In this document: positions 1-7,211 of the stretch, piece after piece
How the letters are laid out: each line of letters opens with the position of its first letter
How positions within the stretch are numbered: the stretch's first letter is position 1
Made by a program: the position numbers and the translations under genes
Source: an uncultured Muribaculaceae bacterium
GTDB taxonomy: Bacteria; Bacteroidota; Bacteroidia; Bacteroidales; Muribaculaceae
DNA: 27,697 nt
Direction of reading: 5' to 3'
Assembly (NCBI GenBank): GCA_910584495.1
Contig: CAJUAR010000035.1
Location: 1 to 27,697, forward strand
Notes under the pieces: model-generated
What the model saw: only the letters and a program-made list of their open reading frames with translations
What the model was told of the DNA's origin: nothing
Databases searched by the model: none

Positions 1-10
1 TTTAACACTT

Positions 11-539
11 CTAACTTATAGTTTTAACATATGCACCAGGATTTCGGATTGAGCCTTTGATACCTATTTTCGGAAAGCGACGTTGAATCAATTCAATTGG
101 TGGTACAAGGTCACTGTCTGCACTCACTAACGCTACGATATCAGTGGTCTCCATCACACAATCCTCTATCATACGTATGGAAATATTAACGTTGGTTTTC
201 TTTTCCTCCGGTCTTGAAATATCTCCCTTACAATAAGGACAGATAATATGCTTGTCAAGATACTTGCCTCTTACGATCTCAAATCTGTCGCCGTTAATTA
301 GTTTGTTGGCATTAAGAAACGCACTCTGACGGCTGTTTTTCTGAGGACTGAGCGGGGAGGCTGTGAAATATATTACTTTCTCAAGTGTTTGTCCCTCCCC
401 CAAGAAACTCTCGCAGAGTTTCACTATGTCAATCCAATAGAAATCACGCCAAGCCGGATCAACTTTTTTTTGTACGTTTAAGTCCAAAATAGAAGTTGAA
501 GCCATCAATATAGAACGTTACTCGTTTTTTAGCTTCCAT
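11..539 (-). pseudogene. NYN-domain (PIN-like) protein, split by a +1 indel in an A8 run
   Basis: NYN-domain proteins are PIN-like, metal-dependent nucleases. Seen: the long reading frame (11-508) lacks the family's N-terminal motif. That motif is in another frame starting at the ATG at 537-539 and reads MEAKKRVTFYIDGFNFYFGL (the IDGFNFY metal-site motif). This frame stops just after an A8 run (464-471 on the plus strand). Removing one A joins the frames as ...LKRTKKVDPAWRDFYW.... The later acidic motif VALVSADSDL is intact, as is a CPYC pair. The joined protein would be about 175 aa. The C-terminal end looks short for the family, but I cannot confirm this. A pseudogene, a phase-variable tract, transcriptional slippage at A8, or a sequencing indel would all fit. 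Domain call is strong; functional state is unknown. Confidence 0.75.
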
Positions 540-543
540 AACA

Positions 544-590
544 AATAAAAAAAGCCGCTCGTAAGCGGCCTATTCCCTGCAAGAAAGCAG
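544..590 (-). terminator. Tandem hairpins with U7 tract in the NYN leader (attenuator-like)
   Basis: On the minus strand a 6-bp hairpin CCCTGC/GCAGGG (573-590) is followed by a 6-bp hairpin GCCGCT/AGCGGC (554-569) and then seven T (547-553). This is an intrinsic-terminator layout placed only a few bases before the ATG at 539 and about 15 nt after the predicted transcription start. It could be an attenuator for the NYN gene, or the end of a short RNA. Confidence 0.6.
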
Positions 591-608
591 GGCGTTGCTT
601 TTCTGATG

Positions 609-640
609 TAAAGATAAGAATTTTCTCTAACCTGTGCAAA
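609..640 (-). promoter_or_regulatory. Bacteroidetes-type promoter for the NYN leader
   Basis: Minus strand: TTTG at 640-637, a 20-nt spacer, and TATCTTTA at 616-609, against the known consensus TTTG-N19-21-TAnnTTTG. Transcription would begin near 602. The 641-802 stretch upstream holds no convincing gene; only a short minus frame with unremarkable composition was seen. Confidence 0.55.
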
Positions 641-803
641 AATAAAACCGATAAATTAACAAAAAAGTTTAGGAACCACAGATTCCACAGATTCAATTGC
701 CGGAACAACTCGCGCATAATCTCCATGCACTCGGCGGCATGGCGCATAGCGAAGAACTGTCCGCTAAAACGTAACCGTCCGAAAAGTGCAAAAGGTTATG
801 GGT

Positions 804-848
804 ATAAAAAAAGTGCTTAAATTATACCGCAAAGTATATCTAAGCACT
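804..848 (-). terminator. Terminator after the small lipoprotein gene
   Basis: AGTGCTTA (812-819) pairs with TAAGCACT (841-848), and TATAC/GTATA pairs inside. On the minus strand the stem is followed by a T7 run (805-811). It lies about 20 bp past the restored stop of the lipoprotein gene. Confidence 0.65.
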
Positions 849-868
849 CTATAGGGAAAAGTCAAGGA

Positions 869-1302
869 TTACACGTCTTTCAAGTCTTCCAGAGAAATTT
901 CTTGGGTAAATAGAAATTCGCCATCAATATTATAATAATCGTATCGAAAAGAGAATCCCTGCTCCAAAAGCTTTTTTCTTTTGGTTGAGTCTTCATTAAA
1001 GTAACAGCGTTCGCTTTTGCTTCACTAATTTGTGAATCGGATGGTTTACGAACTCCTGGCACAGTATACTTGTATTTATAGTGTATTGTGTAATTTGCCT
1101 CATCATAGTTAACGTCTGTTATAATAAGACCTAAACCACCTTCAATTGGAAGATGTTTACTAAACATCTGAATTTCAGTTTTTACTAAATCAATGGCATC
1201 CTTAGAAGGTGCATTTTGTTTATCTTTACTTGAGCAACAAGATAAAGATACAATAATAATCGTCATAATGACGATATGTAAGCATCTACTTTTCATATAC
1301 AT
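869..1302 (-). pseudogene. Small lipoprotein of unknown function, apparent frameshift near the C-terminus
   Basis: I do not recognise the family. The N-terminus is a lipoprotein signal peptide with lipobox VSLSC-C (about residue 22), followed by a polar linker rich in K/D/S and a roughly 110-aa domain, so an envelope lipoprotein is expected. The start is ATG at 1302 or, more likely, the ATG two codons later at 1296. As written the frame ends at 880 with an implausible hydrophobic tail (DTIIIILMANFY). Adding one A to the A6 run (972-977 on the plus strand) gives a far more protein-like end, GFSFRYDYYNIDGEFLF...LEDLKDV, stopping at 869 (about 142-144 aa). An indel or sequencing error is the simplest reading. 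Followed by its own terminator. Confidence 0.6.
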
Positions 1303-1502
1303 TATTATGTGGTTTTATTTGTGAGCAAATGTCGTTATAATTTATCAAAATACGTCCTCTTAATAGTTAAATAATGTTAGCAATATTATAGTAGGAATGC
1401 AACGATAACATTTTTCCCTATACTAATGGTATTGTAGCGAGGTATTCTTAACAAATTTCTCCCTTTGCTAAACATAAGTAATGTGAGAGTTGTGCAATGA
1501 TT

Positions 1503-1536
1503 AAAAACCAGGCACCGAGAAAAATCTCGATGCCTG
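1503..1536 (-). terminator. Terminator of the susC-susD-GH32 operon
   Basis: An 11-bp stem with one mismatch, CAGGCAcCGAGA / TCTCGaTGCCTG (1509-1536). It is followed on the minus strand by a T5 run (1503-1507) and lies about 45 bp past the stop of the LamG-GH32 gene. Confidence 0.8.
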
Positions 1537-1579
1537 AATATTACGCTGTTATGTGGGATTATTTATTACAATCTATAGT

Positions 1580-3955
1580 CTATCGGATTCGACCACCGGA
1601 CACAAGGCGATTGCCTGCTATATAGAACCCCGAGGGAAGGCCGTCTGTCGCTGTTTCATTCGAGACCCCACGGCGCACACACACACCGCTAAGATTATAT
1701 ACATCGACGTTCGGCTGTTGATTGTTGCCTGCTACAATGCTGTTTATGCCCGAATCGCCGGAGCTGTCGAGCACCCATGCCTGGAGTTGTCGAATGTTTG
1801 TTGGTCCTTCGGCAAAGGCTTCTATGCCATTAGCTTCCTCTTCAGTGGGAAAAACGCGGATAGATGTCGCCCAGCGGTCGTTGATGAATATATCGATGAT
1901 AGAATGGTCGATGAACACGTTGATTTTCAATTCTTCGCCGGCAGCAGGACGGATGGGCAACGGACAGCGATAAACGCCATCATAGATGCCTCCATCGTTC
2001 ACAATGCGTATCAGCGATGAGAAATCGGCAATCACTTCGCCTGTCGATGGGCAATAGCTTATAGACCCCTTCGCACCAGCTCCTTTGAAGATATTTAAGC
2101 CAAAAGACGATGAGCCAACCTCGAAAATGGCAGAAATTTCGACTTCACGCCCTGCAACCGGAGCAAGGCTGATTGTTTGGTCGAGGACGAAATTAGAGCG
2201 TTCGAACGATGTTTTTCCTCTCAATCCAGAGAGACCGGCAAAAGGTTTCTGTACAAGATTGCCATCGGCATCGAGCGACCATTCGCGAGGGAGAGAATAA
2301 CAATGAGCCCAGCCAAGATTCCAGTTCGAAATCGAGGGCAATTTATCAGGGACAATACCCAAAGCAATCGTACGGCCATCGTGATTGTAGATTGTCGGCG
2401 AAAGGAGACCGAAACCTTCTCGGGAGTTCATCTCCACAAGGCGAGGGGCAGCAGATGCAGCATCGGGAACAAATTTGCCTTCGGTGTCGATAGAGCCTGT
2501 CCAATATAGTGTGCGCACGCCCTGCGATGTGCCAAGCGGAGTTGCTGTGAACAGCCATTTGCCGCCGGCCATTGGAGTGATGTTTGGCATTTCCCAAAAA
2601 CGGCCGTCGGTTGCTGCATTTGAGCCCGAAAAGAACGTATCGCCGTTGTTGCTCCACAAGCCTGTGCTTGCATTATAGCGATGCAAAGTTGTAGTCCCTA
2701 CTCCACCCTTCGACGAACCTACAATTATAAATGCATCGTCGCCATGACGGAAGAAATAAGGGTCGCGGAAATCGTCGGACAATCCGGAAGGTCGGCCGGA
2801 GATAATAGGATTGCCCGAATACTTTGTCCAATTGTCGAGGGCTTCACTCTCCGGCTCGGCACGTGCTATCATGGCTTTGGCATAGTCAACAGCAGTATAG
2901 AGAATATTGGGCTTGCCACCTGTTATTTCATCGTCGGTAAAAACGCAACCGCTCCAGCAGCCTTTTATGTCGTACCAATCGCCGGGAGCGATGGCTATTT
3001 TTTCCTCGCGCCAGTCGTAGAGATTTTCGCTCGATATATGTCCCCAATGCAGCCGTGCCATATAAGGACCATCGGCGTTCTTCTGGAAGAAAAGATGATA
3101 GCGGCCATCAGAGAAAGTCATGCCATGACATTCGTTTGTCCATCCGGCAGCAGGCATACCATGAAAACGGGGACGCAGAATGTCGTCGGCGAATCGCGAT
3201 GCCGGAATGTCGAGATTTGGCGCGTTCTCGGCCTCGGCAGTAATTGCAGCTATGTCCAGTGCCTCGTTCCATATCGAAATATCATCGATAAGTCCGTTGT
3301 ACGACATCAGTTCGAATGGGCCCGACATGCGGCTGGCAGTGGATTGTCCCATATAGAAAGTACACGAGGCAAAGGACATCGCGCCATTGGCACGTGCCGT
3401 ACCCACCTCGATGCCGTTGTTATAAAGTGTCAATTTTCGAGTCTTGCCATCGAGAACTGCCACCAGATGGTTCCACTCATTGACAGGCAAAGGACTGTCT
3501 ACGTCGATGTTCACCGGCCAGCCGCCTATATAGGTCCTGAAAGAATATTTCCCATCAAACCCGATATAGAAACCAAATCCTGTCCGGTCATCAGTGTTGA
3601 GACATGTCGCAATGGCTGTTTTTTCCGTTGTGTTAGTGTCGATCTGGATAATAGGATAACAAGGTATGGCCACCCACATCGACACTGTCATCTGTTGCGT
3701 GCCATCGGCAAAAATATTACCAAGAGCGGCTTCAATATGCGATGTGTAGCCGTCAAAACGCAAGGCATTTCCAACAGCTCCGGGGACATTTTCGGGGGCA
3801 AAATGTCCTTGAATATCGAACGTTTCGCCGCTCAGCATTTCCTTGATTTGCCCATCATGGGCCTCCATATCGAAACGTGCCACCAACTCGGCATTAAGAT
3901 TCAAGGTGGCCAACGATGTGGCTAAAGCTAATAGTCTGGTGTGTTTGTTCATCAT
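1580..3955 (-). CDS. LamG-fused GH32 fructan-active enzyme with altered nucleophile motif (791 aa)
   Basis: Last gene of the susCD operon. Domains seen: signal peptide (1 to about 22, no lipobox Cys), a laminin-G/concanavalin-like domain (about 23-245), a GH32 five-blade propeller (about 258-590), the GH32 C-terminal beta-sandwich (about 600-745) and a tail (VDVYNLSGVCV...GLPSGFYIAGN) resembling a type IX secretion sorting domain. GH32 enzymes cleave fructosyl bonds with Asp (WMNDPNG), Asp (RDP) and Glu (EC). Here RDP (D398) and WEMP (E455) are kept, but the first motif reads WTNECHG, putting Glu275 in place of the nucleophile Asp. It may be an unusual hydrolase or transferase, or a fructan-binding protein. 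The start at MMNK (3955) was chosen because it begins the signal peptide. In the B. thetaiotaomicron levan locus this slot holds the endo-levanase. Confidence 0.85.
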   Translation of the reverse strand: MMNKHTRLLALATSLATLNLNAELVARFDMEAHDGQIKEMLSGETFDIQGHFAPENVPGAVGNALRFDGYTSHIEAALGNIFADGTQQMTVSMWVAIPCYPIIQIDTNTTEKTAIATCLNTDDRTGFGFYIGFDGKYSFRTYIGGWPVNIDVDSPLPVNEWNHLVAVLDGKTRKLTLYNNGIEVGTARANGAMSFASCTFYMGQSTASRMSGPFELMSYNGLIDDISIWNEALDIAAITAEAENAPNLDIPASRFADDILRPRFHGMPAAGWTNECHGMTFSDGRYHLFFQKNADGPYMARLHWGHISSENLYDWREEKIAIAPGDWYDIKGCWSGCVFTDDEITGGKPNILYTAVDYAKAMIARAEPESEALDNWTKYSGNPIISGRPSGLSDDFRDPYFFRHGDDAFIIVGSSKGGVGTTTLHRYNASTGLWSNNGDTFFSGSNAATDGRFWEMPNITPMAGGKWLFTATPLGTSQGVRTLYWTGSIDTEGKFVPDAASAAPRLVEMNSREGFGLLSPTIYNHDGRTIALGIVPDKLPSISNWNLGWAHCYSLPREWSLDADGNLVQKPFAGLSGLRGKTSFERSNFVLDQTISLAPVAGREVEISAIFEVGSSSFGLNIFKGAGAKGSISYCPSTGEVIADFSSLIRIVNDGGIYDGVYRCPLPIRPAAGEELKINVFIDHSIIDIFINDRWATSIRVFPTEEEANGIEAFAEGPTNIRQLQAWVLDSSGDSGINSIVAGNNQQPNVDVYNLSGVCVRRGVSNETATDGLPSGFYIAGNRLVSGGRIR

Positions 3956-3965
3956 TTTTTGAAGG

Positions 3966-4010
3966 AAAACATTTCGGATGTCGCGCCCAAAAGAGTGCGG
4001 CATCCGAAAT
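3966..4010 (-). terminator. Long stem-loop between SGBP and LamG-GH32 genes
   Basis: ATTTCGGATGTCGC (3971-3984) pairs over 14 bp (one G-T wobble) with 3997-4010. On the minus strand it is followed by G then TTTT. It sits inside the operon, 16 nt before the GH32 start, so it is likely a partial terminator or an mRNA processing/stability element rather than the end of the operon. Confidence 0.6.
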
Positions 4011-4028
4011 CGGAGTTATAGTTTATTT

Positions 4029-5495
4029 TTATTTCAAATAATCCAAGATGTTGGTTGTCAGTTGCTCAATGTTGTGCTGATAGGGGTTGGTGCCTGAATT
4101 CTGATTCCATTCGTAAGCAGCCAAACCATTTGCGACACAGCGTCCATGATTGGGGTTGGCATAGAAATCGACAATTGCAGCAACACAGTGGTCGCGGACA
4201 TGGCCCCATGTGGCAAGAACCATCGAGTTTGTTGTCACTTCAAAATTTTTGATTACATCCGGATAGCTTCCGCGGCCATAGATATTGCAGTCCCACAGGC
4301 AGTTGTGGTCTTCTCGCTGACCCGGTCCGATAAGCGGCAGATTGTTGTAGCCGTAATTGTTGGGGTCTTCGAAGGTCAAGCCTTTGTAGATGGCATGGGC
4401 TGTGCGGTCGTAGAAGCCTTGGTCGCTTCCATTACGGAAGTCCCAGCCAAGATAAGCATTGAGAACCCACACATCGTCACCCGAACCACCCTGGCCGTTT
4501 CCGTAGACAGTAGGAGCCATATTGTCGGGCACAAAACCGAGAGGAACGGCAAGTTGGGTAGCCATATTCGACAGATAGAGGCTGCCGCCATTTGCCGAAT
4601 AATTGCGCAGAGCAGCAATCGTCTGTTCATTAGAAATTTCCGACGGCAGATTCTGCCAGCCAAGGGGCAAATCGACACGGTCAATCATAATCCACATCAC
4701 GGGATAAAGGTCAATGTCGAGGTCGGCTATCTGCGAAGGCTGGATGAGTTCGGCATTTTCCTGGGCAGTAAACCAAGTAGCCGCGGCACGTTCGTCATCA
4801 TCAGGCAGTTCGGCAATAGAGGCAGCTGTCATGAGGAAGCCCATTTTGGGAGCTATATAAGGCACAGTTAAGGAAGTCGACATACCTTCGGCTGCATAGT
4901 ATTTATTATAGACAACCTTTACGGTATAGGTCAGTTCCTGCTCCATAGGCTGAGCCTTGAGAACACAGCTCGTCACCGCTCCTTCAATCACTGTGGCAGC
5001 ATCCTCATCGCCGTTGCGCACAACGCGGATACCGGTAATATCCTGTGCTGAAGGCAGATTCCAGGTCAGGGTGACGGTGCGGCCGTTAACGGTGCTCTTG
5101 AGGTTGCTCACATTGGCGAGCTCAACCTTTTGCAGAATAGCAGCCACCGATTCGCCCTCGGAAATGCCATTGTTATAGACAGCCTTGACAGTGTAGAAAA
5201 ATTCCTCGCCAAGAGGCTGGCCTTCAACGGTGAATGATGTTGCCGGACCTTGCAGGTCGATGGCTCCGACAGTTTTGCCGTTTGGCAGGATTCTGACACC
5301 TGTCAACTCCGTGCTGTTTGGGAGTGTCCACGACAGTTCGACATTGAAACCGGAGACTTCAGCTTTGAGGTTGCTCACTTTGGGGAGAGAGAGAGCCTCT
5401 GGCATTTCGGTTGGTTTGAAATCGGAGCAAGCAGCAAACATGCAGCATACAAGGGCAGAAAGCATGCAAAGGCTCCAGAAAGATATCTTTTTCAT
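4029..5495 (-). CDS. Surface glycan-binding lipoprotein, two FN3-like domains + DUF4960 (BT1761-like, 488 aa)
   Basis: Non-catalytic surface lipoprotein expected to bind fructan beside the SusCD complex. Seen: lipoprotein signal peptide with lipobox FAAC (Cys about 22); two repeated beta-sandwich modules (about 38-120 and 125-212) that share the pattern VSNLK...V.LTW.LP....TGIR; and a C-terminal domain (about 215-488) with alpha/beta features such as LRNYSANGGSLYLSN, rich in W/G/N, matching my recollection of DUF4960. That domain occurs in the levan-binding protein BT1761 of B. thetaiotaomicron. It follows susD by 20 bp in the same order as in the levan locus, which points to levan-type fructan as ligand (inference). 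A SusE/F-like role is equivalent. Confidence 0.82.
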   Translation of the reverse strand: MKKISFWSLCMLSALVCCMFAACSDFKPTEMPEALSLPKVSNLKAEVSGFNVELSWTLPNSTELTGVRILPNGKTVGAIDLQGPATSFTVEGQPLGEEFFYTVKAVYNNGISEGESVAAILQKVELANVSNLKSTVNGRTVTLTWNLPSAQDITGIRVVRNGDEDAATVIEGAVTSCVLKAQPMEQELTYTVKVVYNKYYAAEGMSTSLTVPYIAPKMGFLMTAASIAELPDDDERAAATWFTAQENAELIQPSQIADLDIDLYPVMWIMIDRVDLPLGWQNLPSEISNEQTIAALRNYSANGGSLYLSNMATQLAVPLGFVPDNMAPTVYGNGQGGSGDDVWVLNAYLGWDFRNGSDQGFYDRTAHAIYKGLTFEDPNNYGYNNLPLIGPGQREDHNCLWDCNIYGRGSYPDVIKNFEVTTNSMVLATWGHVRDHCVAAIVDFYANPNHGRCVANGLAAYEWNQNSGTNPYQHNIEQLTTNILDYLK

Positions 5496-5515
5496 GTGTT
5501 TTCGATTTCTAAGAG

Positions 5516-7192
5516 TTATTTATAGAGGTCACCGGCATTATCAACCTGGTTGACAGGTATTGGCAGGAATATTTCGTCCTCGGAAAGGTTTGCGCCGGCA
5601 TAATAGGTACGAATCTTTCCTTCGGAAACATAGTAGGCATTCATAGTTTCGACAGCTACACCCCAGCGCACGAGGTCGAACCATCGGAGGCCTTCCATTG
5701 CCAGTTCGAGACGGCGTTCCATGCGCACAGCCTTACGTGCATATTCCTGGCTCCAGCCAGTGGCGGGATATTCACGCACGAGATAGGAAGCAATCTGCGG
5801 ATTGCAGTCGATGGGAGCGTAGGCAGGATCGACCGAGCGATTTGCTTTTGCACGAATCTGGTTGATTAGAGTGCGAGCTTCGTCAAGGTCCTTGTTCTGT
5901 TCTATTAAAGCTTCGGCTTTCATCAGCATCACATCAGCGTAGCGGATAAGGATGCAGTTGAGCGAAGAGGCGCCCCATGGCACGATGCCGGGCTTCACAT
6001 AGGGTGATTCGGGAGCGGGATAAGGTTTCTTGCCGGAGAACTGGCCATAAAGCTCGAAGTTACGGCACCATTTTTCGTTGTAGGTGTGCGAACGCCAAGG
6101 CATGCCTATGCGTCCGAAGGTGAAGTCGATTCGGGGGTCTACATTGCCTTCGAAGTCGGCATGGTCAACATTGAGCCCATCGGTGGTTCCATCGAGATAA
6201 GGCAAGCCTGTTTCGTCGGTGCGGAAAGCATTGACAAGGTTCTGCGAGCCAAGATAGAAATCGTCGCCATTACCGTAGAGGTTTCCTTCGGACCATGTGC
6301 AGTTGAGGCAGTTGTTGAAGTTATACTGGTCGGGGGAATTTGCCGAGGAGAACTGAATGGCAAGCACTGATTCGTAAGTGTTATTGAATTCAGGCTTTGA
6401 CATGTCCAGGAAGTTGTCGTAGAGTTTGTATTTGTTGCTGGCAATCACATATCCGGCATATTTCTCGGCTTCGGCCCAGTCGGAGGTGAATAGGTCGACA
6501 CGAGCAAGAAGAGCGGCGGCCACATAGCGGTTGAAGCGACCCACCTGTTCCTGACTTTCGGGGAGGACTTCGTAGCTGTCGCGGAGGTCCTGCTTGATGA
6601 ATCCGGCAATTTGTTCACGGGTATATTGGTCGGCACGACATTCGCTCGGATTAGCCACAGTTTCGTCGAAATATGGGAATTTTTGGAATATGCGGAGCAT
6701 GTCGAAGTAATAATAGGCACGCAGCGTCTTCATTTCGGCAATATACGACTTGCGGTCAGTTTCTGAGAGAGCCGACGAACCTTGCAGACCACGAATAGCA
6801 GTATTGCAACGGCTGATCGAGAAATAGTTGTTGCGCCATTTGAAATTAGCAATATCGTTGTCGCTCTGCACGTTGCCCACTTCAAGCTGATGCATGTAGC
6901 CTTCCATGGTCACGCCGTCACCGCCCTTCAGTGCATCGTCTGAACGCACATCGAACACCCAGTTGTTAATTGGACCGGCAAACGATTCGTTGTTTCCGAA
7001 GTAATGGTTGAGAAGCGTTGCATAGGCAGCCGTCATAAGGTCGACAGCCTCTTCATCGCCTATTTGTTCGTTTGTGAACACGCCCTGCGGTTTGGTGTCG
7101 AGCAAGTCGTCGCACGATGTAGCGGCAGCTCCCATTGCGGCAAATGCAGCAATGAATATGGCGTTCTTTATATTGTTTTTGAAATTATTCAT
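5516..7192 (-). CDS. susD: SusD/RagB-family nutrient-uptake lipoprotein (558 aa)
   Basis: Surface lipoprotein that forms the lid of the SusC transporter and binds the oligosaccharide before import. Seen: signal peptide with lipobox AATSC (Cys about 27) followed by DDLLDTKP, the typical SusD N-terminus. TPR-like helical segments follow, then the C-terminal SusD signature with ADVMLMKAEALIEQ, LINQIRAKANRS, RRLELAMEGLRWFDLVRWG and a final FLPIPVNQVD. Length is normal for the family. It lies 19 bp after susC and 20 bp before the SGBP gene, so it is co-transcribed. Ligand specificity cannot be read from the sequence; the locus context says fructan. Confidence 0.95.
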   Translation of the reverse strand: MNNFKNNIKNAIFIAAFAAMGAAATSCDDLLDTKPQGVFTNEQIGDEEAVDLMTAAYATLLNHYFGNNESFAGPINNWVFDVRSDDALKGGDGVTMEGYMHQLEVGNVQSDNDIANFKWRNNYFSISRCNTAIRGLQGSSALSETDRKSYIAEMKTLRAYYYFDMLRIFQKFPYFDETVANPSECRADQYTREQIAGFIKQDLRDSYEVLPESQEQVGRFNRYVAAALLARVDLFTSDWAEAEKYAGYVIASNKYKLYDNFLDMSKPEFNNTYESVLAIQFSSANSPDQYNFNNCLNCTWSEGNLYGNGDDFYLGSQNLVNAFRTDETGLPYLDGTTDGLNVDHADFEGNVDPRIDFTFGRIGMPWRSHTYNEKWCRNFELYGQFSGKKPYPAPESPYVKPGIVPWGASSLNCILIRYADVMLMKAEALIEQNKDLDEARTLINQIRAKANRSVDPAYAPIDCNPQIASYLVREYPATGWSQEYARKAVRMERRLELAMEGLRWFDLVRWGVAVETMNAYYVSEGKIRTYYAGANLSEDEIFLPIPVNQVDNAGDLYK

Positions 7193-7211
7193 TTTTCTGA
7201 TAGATTAGCAA

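Noticed and set aside
529..747. A 72-codon minus-strand frame between the NYN and lipoprotein genes
   Set aside because: It runs through the NYN promoter and both leader hairpins and overlaps the true NYN start; low-complexity hydrophobic translation.
2681..3925. A 414-codon open frame on the plus strand opposite the LamG-GH32 gene
   Set aside because: It is fully antisense to a gene with clear domains, its translation has no recognisable motif or signal, and long antisense frames are common in this base composition.
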